DNA from: CAZUZS01 sp964624795
GTDB taxonomy: Bacteria > Calditrichota > Calditrichia > RBG-13-44-9
DNA: 34,713 bases
Reading direction: 5' to 3'
Assembly: GCA_964624795.1 (NCBI GenBank)
Contig: CAZUZS010000057.1
Span: 1-34,713, forward strand
Below are positions 17,485 to 26,162 of the stretch, one piece after another (positions within the stretch are counted from its first letter, which is position 1; the number at the start of each line of letters is the position of its first letter). The notes beneath the pieces were generated by a model. The model made no database searches and had not been told where the DNA came from. It saw only the letters and a list, made by a program, of their open reading frames with translations. Position numbers and translations under genes: made by a program.

Positions 17485-18168
17485 CTATTCGACATTCTTT
17501 TTAAAACTGATGGACATTCCACGGCCGCTGTTGTCGATAGTAGTCTCCATATCGGGCAGGCTTTTGATATAATCATAAAATTCTACGGCGCCGCCGCCAT
17601 ACCAGTTCTTGCCGGTTACATTGTGAGCAACGTAGCAGCCACCGAGCTCCAGCTTCGGATAAATATCGATAAAATATTGCTTGTACCATCCTTTATCCGC
17701 ATCACAGAAAACAAAATTGAAAGGGCCTTTCAGTTCCTTAACCAACTGGTGCGCATCCGCAAGCCTGGCATCGATGTATTCGGAAAGGCCGGCTTCCTCG
17801 AAATTCTTTACTGCCTCCCGATGGCGCTGTTCATCGATCTCTATTGTGATCAGCTTACCTCCGGTTTTGCTGAGCGCCCAGGCAATCCAGATGGCGGAAC
17901 GGCCGGTGGAAGTGCCGATTTCCAGTGCTTGTTGATAATCGTGTTTGACAATCAGGTCAAATAGTATCTTACCGTCCGCTTCCGGGATATTCAGGTCATG
18001 CCATTTCCCGCGATGTTTTTCAAGAAAGCTCTTCACTTTATCGTCAAGATTCTGCTTTTCAGCTTTTTCTTGTGGGAAAACCATTGACACAAAAATAGCG
18101 ACAAGGAACAATAGCAGCAAACCAAACGGAAACAGTTTACCCTTATTCTTCATGATATTTTCACCCAT
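17485..18168 (-). CDS. Exported class I O-methyltransferase-like protein
   Basis: A 227-residue protein whose residues about 45-227 form a Rossmann methyltransferase of the catechol/caffeoyl-CoA O-methyltransferase type. The SAM loop is EIGTSTGRSAIW (from residue 83), followed by the acidic LITIEIDE and then FVFCDADKGW, where the metal-binding Asp normally sits. Unusually, a hydrophobic signal or anchor (about residues 12-32, PFGLLLLFLVAIFVSMVFPQ) places the enzyme outside the cytoplasm or on the membrane, where SAM supply is unclear. Two in-frame starts, at 18168 and 18153, are both plausible; AAGG precedes the first and GGTGA the second. Substrate unknown. Confidence 0.85.
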   Translation of the reverse strand: MGENIMKNKGKLFPFGLLLLFLVAIFVSMVFPQEKAEKQNLDDKVKSFLEKHRGKWHDLNIPEADGKILFDLIVKHDYQQALEIGTSTGRSAIWIAWALSKTGGKLITIEIDEQRHREAVKNFEEAGLSEYIDARLADAHQLVKELKGPFNFVFCDADKGWYKQYFIDIYPKLELGGCYVAHNVTGKNWYGGGAVEFYDYIKSLPDMETTIDNSGRGMSISFKKNVE

Positions 18169-18283
18169 TCGTTAGCCTTGACTTCTTGATTTCCTGTGAG
18201 CAGTGAACTCAGGAAATGCGCCTGCCGATATGGCCGGATGTTGATTTTCCCGCACCGCATTTACACCATGGAGAGAACGAATC

Positions 18284-19021
18284 CTACTGCAACTGCCTCA
18301 CCCTGATCTCAATATTTTTCTGATCTTTCAAGAGTACCAGCAGCTTATTTACGTCGGTGTCGCCGTAATGGTAAGGATACAGGATTTTAGGATGAAACAT
18401 TTTCACCGCGTCGGCAACCATTTCCGGCGTCATGGTGTAGGGAAGGTTCATGGGCAGGAAAGCGATATCGATGTTATTCAGATTTTTCATTTCCGGGATA
18501 TTCTCGGTGTCCCCGGCAATGTAAATCCGCTTGTCACCAAATGTCAGCACGTAACCGTTTCCCACGCCTTTGGGATGAAAAGGCTGGCCGTTGTCTCTTT
18601 TGTGAACCAGATTGTAGGCAGGCACCGCCTCAATTTTTATCCCTTGCACCGTTCGGACATCGCCGTTTTTCATCACTATTCCGTAGCCAAGTTTCTCAGC
18701 ACAGGTCTGTGTGCAGATAATTGCGGTGCCGTCCTTTTTGATTTGGTCGATTGCTTTGGGATCGAGATGATCGCCATGCTCGTGCGTCACCAGGACGATG
18801 TCGGCTTTTGGCATTTTGGAATAATCGGCATAACGGCTCACCGGGTCGATATGGATCGCCAGCCCGTTGAATTCGAACAGTAGCGTAGCGTGCCCGATAA
18901 ATGTCATCTGCAAATCGCCTGCGGTGGTGGGCACGGTGTCGGTCTCGAAATCGCTTTGCGCGAAAAGGAATGACACCAGGCCCAACACAAGCGGGAAAAT
19001 ATATAACAAAATATGCTTCAT
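18284..19021 (-). CDS. Exported metallo-beta-lactamase fold hydrolase
   Basis: A 245-residue MBL-fold protein. The frame extends to 19051, but the ATG at 19021 follows GGAGGAG and begins a signal peptide (MKHILLYIFPLVLGLVSFLF, then AQ). The zinc signature is THEHGDH, giving His80, His82, Asp84 and His85. IAGDTENIPEM carries the conserved Asp, and the late YPYHYGDTD holds the distal His. The compact layout resembles the UPF0173/UlaG-like branch, whose members hydrolyse small lactone, phosphodiester or unknown substrates. It acts in the periplasm. The next upstream gene is 160 bases away, so it is probably transcribed alone. Confidence 0.88.
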   Translation of the reverse strand: MKHILLYIFPLVLGLVSFLFAQSDFETDTVPTTAGDLQMTFIGHATLLFEFNGLAIHIDPVSRYADYSKMPKADIVLVTHEHGDHLDPKAIDQIKKDGTAIICTQTCAEKLGYGIVMKNGDVRTVQGIKIEAVPAYNLVHKRDNGQPFHPKGVGNGYVLTFGDKRIYIAGDTENIPEMKNLNNIDIAFLPMNLPYTMTPEMVADAVKMFHPKILYPYHYGDTDVNKLLVLLKDQKNIEIRVRQLQ

Positions 19022-19184
19022 CGTTTGCTCCTCCTTCATAAATCGGTTCATTTATTGTTGCGGCAATCAGGAACCATTTAAGCAATAAATACTCCTGAAT
19101 TTACAATATAACCGGATTCGATGCATCCATTTTACGGACAAATTTCGGCGTTTCGAAGAAAGGTACGAATAACGGCGTGCTGCG

Positions 19185-19946
19185 TCAAAGGTATGCATCC
19201 CACTGGTCATCAAGACCACCATCGCGGATATCAATCCACAACGTGATTGCGGCACCAAGTAACCTCTCATCGATGTCCTTGCCAGCCCCCTTGAAATTGG
19301 GTAGATCGAGAATCATCTGCTTCAGGACATCATTCGGAAGATGCAGCAAACCGACTGTTGGGTGATGATGGTGCAGCGCGCACGCGATGGCACCATAATT
19401 CCTGCTGTTCAACGGGCATATAGAAGCTATGGCAATATAAAGAAAATTAATAAAATCATCGGTAATCGGCAGTTTGCTGTAAAACTCACCGGTGATACCC
19501 GCCAATTCCTTTCTGGTTATTAAAATATCCGGTTCGCCTTCCGGGATGATTTCGGGATGGTTATCCAGTATCTTCCACGCCAGGCGCCGCATCCATGCCG
19601 AGCGGGAATGAAAATCCGATTTGTTGAAGGCGGCATGAACGGTATCCGTCCATTCCCCTTCATCGAAATACAATTTCAGCGAAAAGGAATGCCATTCCGA
19701 CAGGTCTGTAATTCGCCAGTGCACCGCTTCATTTTCAATTTTGGCTTGATATTTCGCCGCTGGAATATGCCGCGGCTCGGAACCAAAAAGCAACCCATCC
19801 AAAGGCGCGGTGAGCACCAGTTCATTCAGGATATCCGGAATGTGGCGGCGCGCATCGATTTCCCGAACCGCCTCCTGAAAAAGACATTGCTTGAAACGTT
19901 CGAACAAAGCCCATCTTTCGGATTCTGTTTCGACGATATTTTTCAT
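19185..19946 (-). CDS. Protein of unknown function in SUKH operon
   Basis: A 253-residue soluble protein that I do not recognise. It has no signal peptide or membrane segment. It is rich in tryptophan and acidic residues (EGEWTDTVHAAFNKS; WIDIRDGGLDDQWDAYL at the C-terminus) and has a histidine cluster HHHHPTVG near residue 192. The composition and neighbourhood, directly after a SUKH protein, are reminiscent of immunity-type proteins, but that is inference only. Start: ATG at 19946 with a weak ribosome binding site, 82 bases after the SUKH stop, so translational coupling is not evident. Confidence 0.7.
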   Translation of the reverse strand: MKNIVETESERWALFERFKQCLFQEAVREIDARRHIPDILNELVLTAPLDGLLFGSEPRHIPAAKYQAKIENEAVHWRITDLSEWHSFSLKLYFDEGEWTDTVHAAFNKSDFHSRSAWMRRLAWKILDNHPEIIPEGEPDILITRKELAGITGEFYSKLPITDDFINFLYIAIASICPLNSRNYGAIACALHHHHPTVGLLHLPNDVLKQMILDLPNFKGAGKDIDERLLGAAITLWIDIRDGGLDDQWDAYL

Positions 19947-20028
19947 ATTTCATTCATCGCTTGCTATCTGCAATAATATCTATCTGCCAGATTCCGATTA
20001 TCAGACAACTCTGTCTTCAGGAACCCGG

Positions 20029-20616
20029 CTACTTCTTAATTTCTTCCAAAAACTGTCCGGCAGTTGGTGAGTCATAGGAGATGGTTCTGACATATCCATT
20101 GCTTCGAATGTATGTTTCCAGGAATTCGGAAAAACTGCGGTACAACATTCCCCAACTATCAGGAAATTCTTCGTGGCATGCATCGAAAACCGGGCTTTCG
20201 GTCGTGCCATCCTCGGGAGTGCTTACGAAGATGAGCAATTCTCCATTCATCGTGCGACAGAAAGGAATAAAGGGGTAGGGATGCCCATCCTCCTGGTACA
20301 GCTTCCAGCGCATGAGCGATTTGTCGGTGTAAACCTTGCACAGCTCTTGCACGCCGAAAATATCCGCCCCAAGCAATCCTTTCACACGAGAACCGTCTTC
20401 ATTGATCTCAACCGTGCCAAACGGCGCCCCTGAAATACTGCCGCCATCGTAGTTATTGAGGAAACATTTGTAGGAATAAGGAAGCACAATGTCCAGGTCT
20501 ACTTCCATATCGATGATCTCATGAACGCCGGCTGCCTCATTAAAAAAGCAGTGCTGAGGCATCTCCTCTATTTTTTTCTCAAGCTGCTCCAAAATTCCTA
20601 TAATTCTGTGCCTCAT
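20029..20616 (-). CDS. SMI1/KNR4 (SUKH) family protein
   Basis: A 195-residue SUKH superfamily protein. The core motif is ADIFGVQELCKVY in the middle, with LPYSYKCFLNNYDGGSISG (about 45-63) before it matching the conserved LPxxYxxFLxxxNGG of the fold, and FIPFCRTMNGELLIF then FPDSWGMLYRSFSEFLETYI after it, in family order. Many SUKH proteins neutralise nuclease toxins of contact-dependent or polymorphic toxin systems; others have regulatory roles. No toxin is recognisable next to it. It starts 10 bases after the membrane metalloprotease-like gene ends, behind TAGGAA, so the two are probably co-translated. Confidence 0.88.
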   Translation of the reverse strand: MRHRIIGILEQLEKKIEEMPQHCFFNEAAGVHEIIDMEVDLDIVLPYSYKCFLNNYDGGSISGAPFGTVEINEDGSRVKGLLGADIFGVQELCKVYTDKSLMRWKLYQEDGHPYPFIPFCRTMNGELLIFVSTPEDGTTESPVFDACHEEFPDSWGMLYRSFSEFLETYIRSNGYVRTISYDSPTAGQFLEEIKK

Positions 20617-20626
20617 CAGTCAATTC

Positions 20627-21514
20627 CTATGCAAAAGGGCTAAAAAGCCGACGGTTAACGACCAGTGAATAAATAGAAAGTAACGCAAACGAGGCTATAA
20701 AATTAACAGCGGAAATAATTGTCGCGTATATAAACAAGCCGGTAAAAAGCCCGGTATAGCTGTTGGCTACCATGATATACCTGTTGATGTTGTAACCCAG
20801 AAAAAGCGCCACAACATTCACCGCAAAAAGCAGAATTACCAATGTCGCCAGGCCCGACCACATCCCCTTCAGGTCCGGCGGGCTTAATTCCATGTGGGAC
20901 GCCACACACAGGGAAATGTAGAGGAACAGCCAAAAGGTCCAGGATCGCAGATTTGCTTCGGTAAAAATCGCCTTTAGGGTGCGGGAACCGGTGGCAAGAA
21001 AAATACTCCCCTGTGATTTCAATGTTGACAAACCGGCCAAACCTGCCAGGTTTATGCTTTTGCTGTTTATAATCCCGAATACTTCCATTTTATTAGGCAG
21101 CAGGTAATACATGGCAGCGTAGAGCACAAGTGCGCCCAGGATAATTGGACCGGCACCAATGAAAAAATTGCCAATATTCTGGTAGGCATTGCGGGGATTA
21201 TAGGAATGATTCACGTAACCCAGGCTGCCGTCAGTCGGGTTGGGATCGTATAATTTCATGGAAACGATCCGGTGGCGGAAGAGAATGCAAAACAATGCGT
21301 GACCCAGCTCATGCACCGGCGTTCCAAGCCAGCCGGTCCAAACCATATCCGCTTTATGTCCAATGGAGCGCACGAATACCACCCGCGTAAACCGCGCCAA
21401 AAGGTACAAGAGCAGGCCGAAAACAAAAAAAATACCTAACAAAGTAATCAACTGGCCGGCGGTAGTTAAAACCGCGAGCTTAATAAACTCAAGAAGGGAA
21501 TTCACCTTTTCCAT
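20627..21514 (-). CDS. Polytopic membrane protein with HELGH zinc-peptidase motif (M50-like)
   Basis: A 295-residue integral membrane protein with about six to seven hydrophobic segments (for example 22-40, 118-138, 190-208, 220-245, 255-285). Between the first and second lies VHELGHALFCILF, giving the zinc motif His68-Glu69-x-x-His72 seen in M50-type intramembrane metalloproteases. The third zinc ligand, an Asp in an LDG-type motif in site-2 proteases, is not obvious, so activity is uncertain. The family is not one I can name exactly. It sits between a 63-residue protein (54 bases upstream) and a SUKH protein (10 bases downstream) in one transcriptional run. Confidence 0.75.
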   Translation of the reverse strand: MEKVNSLLEFIKLAVLTTAGQLITLLGIFFVFGLLLYLLARFTRVVFVRSIGHKADMVWTGWLGTPVHELGHALFCILFRHRIVSMKLYDPNPTDGSLGYVNHSYNPRNAYQNIGNFFIGAGPIILGALVLYAAMYYLLPNKMEVFGIINSKSINLAGLAGLSTLKSQGSIFLATGSRTLKAIFTEANLRSWTFWLFLYISLCVASHMELSPPDLKGMWSGLATLVILLFAVNVVALFLGYNINRYIMVANSYTGLFTGLFIYATIISAVNFIASFALLSIYSLVVNRRLFSPFA

Positions 21515-21568
21515 TGTCCGGTTATCCTAATCTGTAGACATTTCGGTTGAGAATTCAGAATGGGAATT

Positions 21569-21760
21569 TCATCCCGAATCGTTTTTTTTCCTTTTTTCTT
21601 TTTTGATATCGTCAAGTATTTCCCGGATAACCGGTGGGAGCTCACCCCGTTTAAAATAGGTATCCCAGGCAAGCTCAATAATTTCCTGGTCCGTCAGGTT
21701 CAAATCGCTGATCGGTTTTCCGCCCAGACGCCTGATCAGCTCGTCCCGTTCTTTTCCCAT
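21569..21760 (-). CDS. Small helical protein of unknown function
   Basis: A 63-residue charged, helical, cytoplasmic protein, ending in a basic tail (KKEKRKKNDSG). It is supported by a good ribosome binding site (TAGGAG, nine bases before the ATG), by fitting exactly between two genes on the same strand (12 bases after the CsgG-type gene), and by a coding-like composition. No family recognised; it could be a small partner of the membrane protease-like protein downstream. Confidence 0.65.
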   Translation of the reverse strand: MGKERDELIRRLGGKPISDLNLTDQEIIELAWDTYFKRGELPPVIREILDDIKKEKRKKNDSG

Positions 21761-21772
21761 ATTGGCAGACTC

Positions 21773-22801
21773 CTATCTCGCCATCGGGACATTGCGAAAC
21801 TTTGCGGTACCCATGTTACCGAGGCTTATCTGAAGCAGTGTTACCTGGCTGGTTTCCGAACTCACCTTATTGAACACCAGCTCGACGGGCGTGGGAACGC
21901 CGGGGACCAGCACTTTTCCCAGGCGGCTGCTCCCTCCCCAATCGCACTCCGGATTTGGCCGGGTAGTGGAATTGGCGATGCTTATTTTGCATACCGGAAA
22001 TTCGTTTCCGGATTGATCATAGATCTTCGTCGGGCGGCACCAGATCGTCAACTCGCTCTCATCTTCGGTATTATTCGTGGCAGTCAGGGAAAACGTGATG
22101 GTTCGTCCGTCCATACTGCCGGAATTCAGTTGAAAGGTAAAATCGCCGACTTCTGAGATCATATCCAACAGCGTAGCCTGCGGCTGATCCTGCGCTACGG
22201 TCGGTTGGTTTCCGGAGGGTGGCATGTCGGATACGATGGTTTCGCCAATAAGCTTGCGAACTATATTGTCCTTTACAATTGTAACCGAGGCCACTGAAAA
22301 TATTTTGCCCGTTTCGGTTGAAATAAGCCGGGCATTTACCTTTACATCAGGTCCCAAATCAGTAACCGATCCGGATGCAATTGCATCCACTCCCAATATT
22401 CGGCCCAATTCTTTTGCAGAGCTGGCATCGATGATACCAGACATATTCAATTGGTGCTCCTGCAAAACCTTATTCAGAAGCTGCCGCTCGATGACCTCAA
22501 ATTGGTTGGTCAGATACAAACGAGTAATCAGCTCTTCGGCAAGATAGCGTCCAAACTGTGTTACCTGCCCCTGAAGATTGGCAAATTCAATCACAGCAAT
22601 TTTCGATTTTTTGGTCTGTGAAAGGCTGGTAACAATTTGCTCGGTCAGGTTATTCAGTTGGGAATTCAGTGATTTCTGCGGCATCTCTTTTTTCCCGGGA
22701 TCGGCCGGCGCTTCCATTTTGGTTACCTTCGGTGCGCTGGCGCAACCCAGCGCCAGATACAGAATTGTCAGTAGCAGAAATAAATGGTTCGTTTTCATCA
22801 T
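21773..22801 (-). CDS. CsgG/FlgO-type outer-membrane lipoprotein
   Basis: A 342-residue lipoprotein with lipobox LALGC (Cys20). Residues about 45-195 match the FlgO/CsgG-like domain: the opening SKIAVIEFANLQGQVTQFGR, then EELITRLYLTNQFEVIERQL, and AKELGRILGVDAIASGSVTD are the family's successive conserved strands and helices. Relatives assemble pores or scaffolds in the outer membrane (curli secretion CsgG, flagellar FlgO). The C-terminal part (about 205-342) is a beta-rich domain with a C4-like pattern at residues near 260-285 of unknown role. The ATG-ATG start follows GGAAGGAT. It is first in the run that continues into the 63-residue, protease-like and SUKH genes. Confidence 0.87.
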   Translation of the reverse strand: MMKTNHLFLLLTILYLALGCASAPKVTKMEAPADPGKKEMPQKSLNSQLNNLTEQIVTSLSQTKKSKIAVIEFANLQGQVTQFGRYLAEELITRLYLTNQFEVIERQLLNKVLQEHQLNMSGIIDASSAKELGRILGVDAIASGSVTDLGPDVKVNARLISTETGKIFSVASVTIVKDNIVRKLIGETIVSDMPPSGNQPTVAQDQPQATLLDMISEVGDFTFQLNSGSMDGRTITFSLTATNNTEDESELTIWCRPTKIYDQSGNEFPVCKISIANSTTRPNPECDWGGSSRLGKVLVPGVPTPVELVFNKVSSETSQVTLLQISLGNMGTAKFRNVPMAR

Positions 22802-23100
22802 CTTATCCTTCCCCAGTAATTTTTATTTAGCAGACGTAGCCGATTCAATTATTTTCCTGATTGAAGAAACCTAATTACATTACAAGCCTGGGCGCTCCAA
22901 ATTGTGCACCCAGATCGCGACACACTATGCGGGATAATCTTGCGTGGATTCCCGCAAGATCATGCCGCGATGGCTAACGACCATGCAATTTTGCACACAT
23001 ATCCTGTCTTTTTCGACCTATTTTCAGTACTGAACTACCCTGATTTTTTACAAAGTGGCGCTGCAGCAATTCCAGTTAATACCTTTGCGCGCCGTATTTA

Positions 23101-23144
23101 AAATAAAAAACGGTCTGGCGCGAGGGAAAAGATAACACCGGACC
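23101..23144 (-). terminator. Terminator-like hairpin with U tract
   Basis: GGTCTGG (23112-23118) pairs with CCGGACC (23138-23144), seven pairs with one G-U. On the minus strand the stem is followed by GTTTTTTATTTT. It could be a second terminator for the molybdenum hydroxylase transcript, or end a short transcript lying between 23145 and 23400. Confidence 0.5.
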
Positions 23145-23308
23145 ATTATCATGTGTGAAGAATTTTGTGAACAGACATATTTGCACCAGCGCCTCCTGCA
23201 TCTCGTTTAATATAAAATAAAATGATGCGGTGTCAAGCAAAGAAAAATAAATCACATGGGAGGCGGGTTATTAAAAGAAAATGATAGGCACTCCGGCCGG
23301 TATCGACA

Positions 23309-23358
23309 GAAAATAGAAGGGTCGGAGAGCTCCTCGCATCCGAGGAATTCCGCGACCC
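23309..23358 (-). terminator. Long hairpin after IorB gene, probable terminator
   Basis: GGGTCG (23319-23324) pairs with CGACCC (23353-23358), and inside it TCCTCG (23331-23336) pairs with CGAGGA (23341-23346) around a CATC loop. On the minus strand it is followed by TTCTATTTTCT. It starts 44 bases past the IorB stop codon. The elaborate two-stem form could also mean a dispersed repeat. Confidence 0.55.
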
Positions 23359-23401
23359 GCTAAGCCATACACAATTTCAAAAAAACTGCTAGTGGCTACT
23401 T

Positions 23402-25561
23402 TTAGCCTTTTTCGATTGCCGCTTTTACCCGTTCCGGTGTCATGGGCAACTGGTAAACGCGAGCACCCACCGCATCATAAATGGCGTTGGCTATCACCGC
23501 GCCCATCACAATGATGGCCGGCTCTCCCCCGCCCTGCGGAGCCGCATTTTTATTGTCGATTATGACCGTCTCAATCTTTGGCAGCCAGGAAAAACGCGGA
23601 ATTTCATAGGTGTCAAAATTGGTGTCAAATATATCACCGCCTTTAAAGCGGATATCTTCGCGCAAAGCGTATCCCATTCCCATGGTGATGCAGCCTTCCA
23701 TTTGAATAGTCGCCCCTTCCGGGTTAATTGCCAGACCCATATCCTGCGCGCATACCACACGATTTACCTGAACCTCCCCTGTTGCTTTGTTCACAGCGAC
23801 CTCCGCGATGGCAGCGACAACAGTTCCGGCATCTACGCCGCAGGCAATGCCGCGTCCGATGCCGCTGGGTGTTTTGGCTGGTTTCCAGCCGTATTTGTCG
23901 GCTGCGGTTTGCAGCACCCGTCGCATCGGCTCATCTGTCAGATTTTTCAGCCTGAATTCCAGGGGATCCATTCCGGCTTTTGCCGCCATGGTGTCGATCT
24001 GAGATTCCCGCGCGAAAGTGTTGGTGTTGTTGGCCGGTGCCCGCCATGCCCCAGTCGCGAAAGGGTGAGCGCCTTCAACTCCTCCCCAACCGCCACCGTG
24101 CGACCGGGTGCGGTGATTTGGAATATCGTAAAACTGTTTCGATCCACGCTCCCCGGCGAAATAGACATCATAAACCCAAAAGCTGATGCGGCCATTTCCA
24201 TCGATTCCTGATCTAATTTTTACGACCGCCGCCGGGCGAAACGAATCATAAAAGAATTCTTCCTTGCGCGTCCACGCGACCTGCACCGGCTTGCCGCTTA
24301 ATTTGGCAAGGCGGGCAGCTTCCACTACCTGCAAGTTACGGCTCTTGCCGCCGAATCCGCCGCCCACGAATGGCGAAATAATCCGCACATTTTCCGGCGG
24401 GATGCCTAACGCTTCGGCAACCTCGTCCTTGGCCCGAAAGGGCGTTTGCGATGATGGCCAGACTGTAATCCTGTCGCCCTCAAAACGAGCGGTCGCCGTA
24501 TGCGGCTCAATGGGTGCATGCGCCTTGTAGCCGTCCAGGTAGGTTGATTCGATCACCGCCGAAGCCTCACTCACACCGGTCTCAATGTTACCGTCGCGGT
24601 CCACCACTTCGCCCTGCGGGGCAATTTTGACCAGGTGGTCGAAGATCGTTTCATTATCCAGATCGGATTTCGGTGTATCGAATTTGGCTTTGATTTTGGA
24701 AAGTGCCATTTCCGCCACATCCGGGTATTTGTGCAAAACCGCAATTGTGTCATTATCGCGGATGATCTGAACGCCTTCAACCTGCTCTGCGCCCGATGTG
24801 TCGGCCTCCAGCAGTTTGGCGCCATGCGCAGGCGGTCGGAGTATCTTCGCATAAAGCATATCAGGGAACTGAATGTCGCCGGCATATTTCGCCCGCCCGG
24901 TGACTTTTTCCAAAGCATCGCGGCGCAATTCCGATTTGCCCATCGTCCTGAATTCGTCCGGTGATTTTATTTCCGGTCGCTCGGTAAGGTGCCGTTCAAT
25001 CCTTTTGCCCTTTGCCAACTCGGCATAAGTTACATGTTTCTTCCTGTCAGCCTTTACATAAACGATTCCATTTTCGGTCACCAATTCATCGACCGGAGCA
25101 TTTAGATGCTCGGATGCCAACTCCAGCAGGATGCGCCGGCCTTCGGCTCCGGCGGCGCGCAGCGGCGGGCCGAAAAAACGTGTGCTCATGGAGCCGAATG
25201 TGCCCATGTCCCACGGACAGAGATCGGTATCGCCCATTACCATTTCCACGGCATCCAGCGACACATCCAGTTCGTCAGCTAACATCTGTGCCAGCGATGT
25301 GATGATTCCCTGCCCCATTTCAATTTTGCCGGTAAAACAAGAAACACGACCGTCCTCACCAATCCGCAGGAAAGCGTTAAAATCAGTTGGAAGATTTTGC
25401 CGTGGGCCCCTTCCCTCGCTCTGCGCGAAAAGCGGCCAATCCCAGATACTGAACAAAATAAAAATTCCGCCGCCTGCGATTTTCAGGAATTCCCGGCGAT
25501 CCATTTCCAGGCCAGAAGTTTTGTCTGTGAAATCGAGATCCAGGTATTTATCGTTTTTCAT
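23402..25561 (-). CDS. Molybdopterin-binding aldehyde/xanthine dehydrogenase large subunit, IorB type, Tat-exported
   Basis: A 719-residue molybdenum hydroxylase catalytic subunit of the isoquinoline 1-oxidoreductase beta (IorB) branch. Such enzymes hydroxylate N-heterocycles or oxidise aldehydes using a molybdopterin-cytosine-dinucleotide cofactor. Molybdopterin-binding segments are visible: GGGFGGKSRN (about residue 395) and the late QGGGEPAIIVMGA, containing the catalytic glutamate. Near the N-terminus DRREFLKIAGGG (Arg22-Arg23) is a twin-arginine signal, so the folded holoenzyme is exported to the periplasm together with the small subunit. The start at 25561 follows GGAGGTG; a start at the inner Met20 lacks a good site. 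It begins 12 bases after the 2Fe-2S gene ends. Confidence 0.93.
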   Translation of the reverse strand: MKNDKYLDLDFTDKTSGLEMDRREFLKIAGGGIFILFSIWDWPLFAQSEGRGPRQNLPTDFNAFLRIGEDGRVSCFTGKIEMGQGIITSLAQMLADELDVSLDAVEMVMGDTDLCPWDMGTFGSMSTRFFGPPLRAAGAEGRRILLELASEHLNAPVDELVTENGIVYVKADRKKHVTYAELAKGKRIERHLTERPEIKSPDEFRTMGKSELRRDALEKVTGRAKYAGDIQFPDMLYAKILRPPAHGAKLLEADTSGAEQVEGVQIIRDNDTIAVLHKYPDVAEMALSKIKAKFDTPKSDLDNETIFDHLVKIAPQGEVVDRDGNIETGVSEASAVIESTYLDGYKAHAPIEPHTATARFEGDRITVWPSSQTPFRAKDEVAEALGIPPENVRIISPFVGGGFGGKSRNLQVVEAARLAKLSGKPVQVAWTRKEEFFYDSFRPAAVVKIRSGIDGNGRISFWVYDVYFAGERGSKQFYDIPNHRTRSHGGGWGGVEGAHPFATGAWRAPANNTNTFARESQIDTMAAKAGMDPLEFRLKNLTDEPMRRVLQTAADKYGWKPAKTPSGIGRGIACGVDAGTVVAAIAEVAVNKATGEVQVNRVVCAQDMGLAINPEGATIQMEGCITMGMGYALREDIRFKGGDIFDTNFDTYEIPRFSWLPKIETVIIDNKNAAPQGGGEPAIIVMGAVIANAIYDAVGARVYQLPMTPERVKAAIEKG

Positions 25562-25573
25562 TTCGACACCTCC

Positions 25574-26038
25574 TTACATTTCTTTGGCGGCAGACTGCAC
25601 AGCCTGCACGATGCGCTTATGTGCGCCGCAGCGGCACAGGTTATCGTTCATTCCTTCAGTTATCTCTGCTTCGGTGGGTGAGGATTTTTTTTGCAGCAGC
25701 GAATATGCTGTCATAATCATTCCCGGCGTGCAGTAGCCGCACTGCAATGCATCGTGCTCCATAAATGCCTTCTGCACCGGATGGAGTGCCCCGCCTTTCT
25801 CCAGACCTTCAATGGTAATCACTTTCTTTCCCTCTACATCCTTCATGGTCGTCTGGCAGGAACGAACCGCTTCGCTGTCAACAATGACGGTGCAGGCGCC
25901 GCAGTAACTTTCCCCGCACCCATATTTGGTTCCTGTCAGGCCCAGATCGGTGCGCAGTACCCACAGCAAAAGCCGGTCGCTGTCCAAATTCAGGCTAACG
26001 GGCTTGCCGTTTAGATTAAAAGAAATGTTTTCAATCAT
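25574..26038 (-). CDS. (2Fe-2S)-binding small subunit, IorA type
   Basis: A 154-residue iron-sulfur subunit of a molybdenum hydroxylase. The frame is open to 26155, but the ATG at 26038 follows GGAGGAG and gives the normal family length. The plant-ferredoxin-type cluster ligands are Cys41, Cys46, Cys49 and Cys61 (CGESYCGAC...C). The helical second cluster is held by Cys100, Cys103, Cys135 and Cys137 (CGYC...CRC). It relays electrons from the molybdenum centre in the partner encoded immediately downstream. No FAD subunit gene is nearby, as in IorAB and Tat-exported aldehyde dehydrogenases, so the electron acceptor is probably a cytochrome encoded elsewhere. Confidence 0.95.
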   Translation of the reverse strand: MIENISFNLNGKPVSLNLDSDRLLLWVLRTDLGLTGTKYGCGESYCGACTVIVDSEAVRSCQTTMKDVEGKKVITIEGLEKGGALHPVQKAFMEHDALQCGYCTPGMIMTAYSLLQKKSSPTEAEITEGMNDNLCRCGAHKRIVQAVQSAAKEM

Positions 26039-26162
26039 TTTATTCTCCTCCGAATTGTTACCGAATATATGAAAGTAAAATTGTTGAAGTGCAAAAAAAT
26101 AAAAAGTCTTGCTAAAACGGGTGTTACGAACGATTCGCCTACTCAACACCTGCAAACTCTGC

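Larger units (their letters stand above)
22802..23401. other. Intergenic region with two minus-strand hairpins
   Basis: About 600 bases without a gene, between the IorB stop and the CsgG-type start. It contains the two hairpins annotated separately (23103-23144 and 23309-23358) and AT-rich sequence upstream of the CsgG-type gene that should hold its promoter. I find no protein-like frame in it. Confidence 0.5.
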
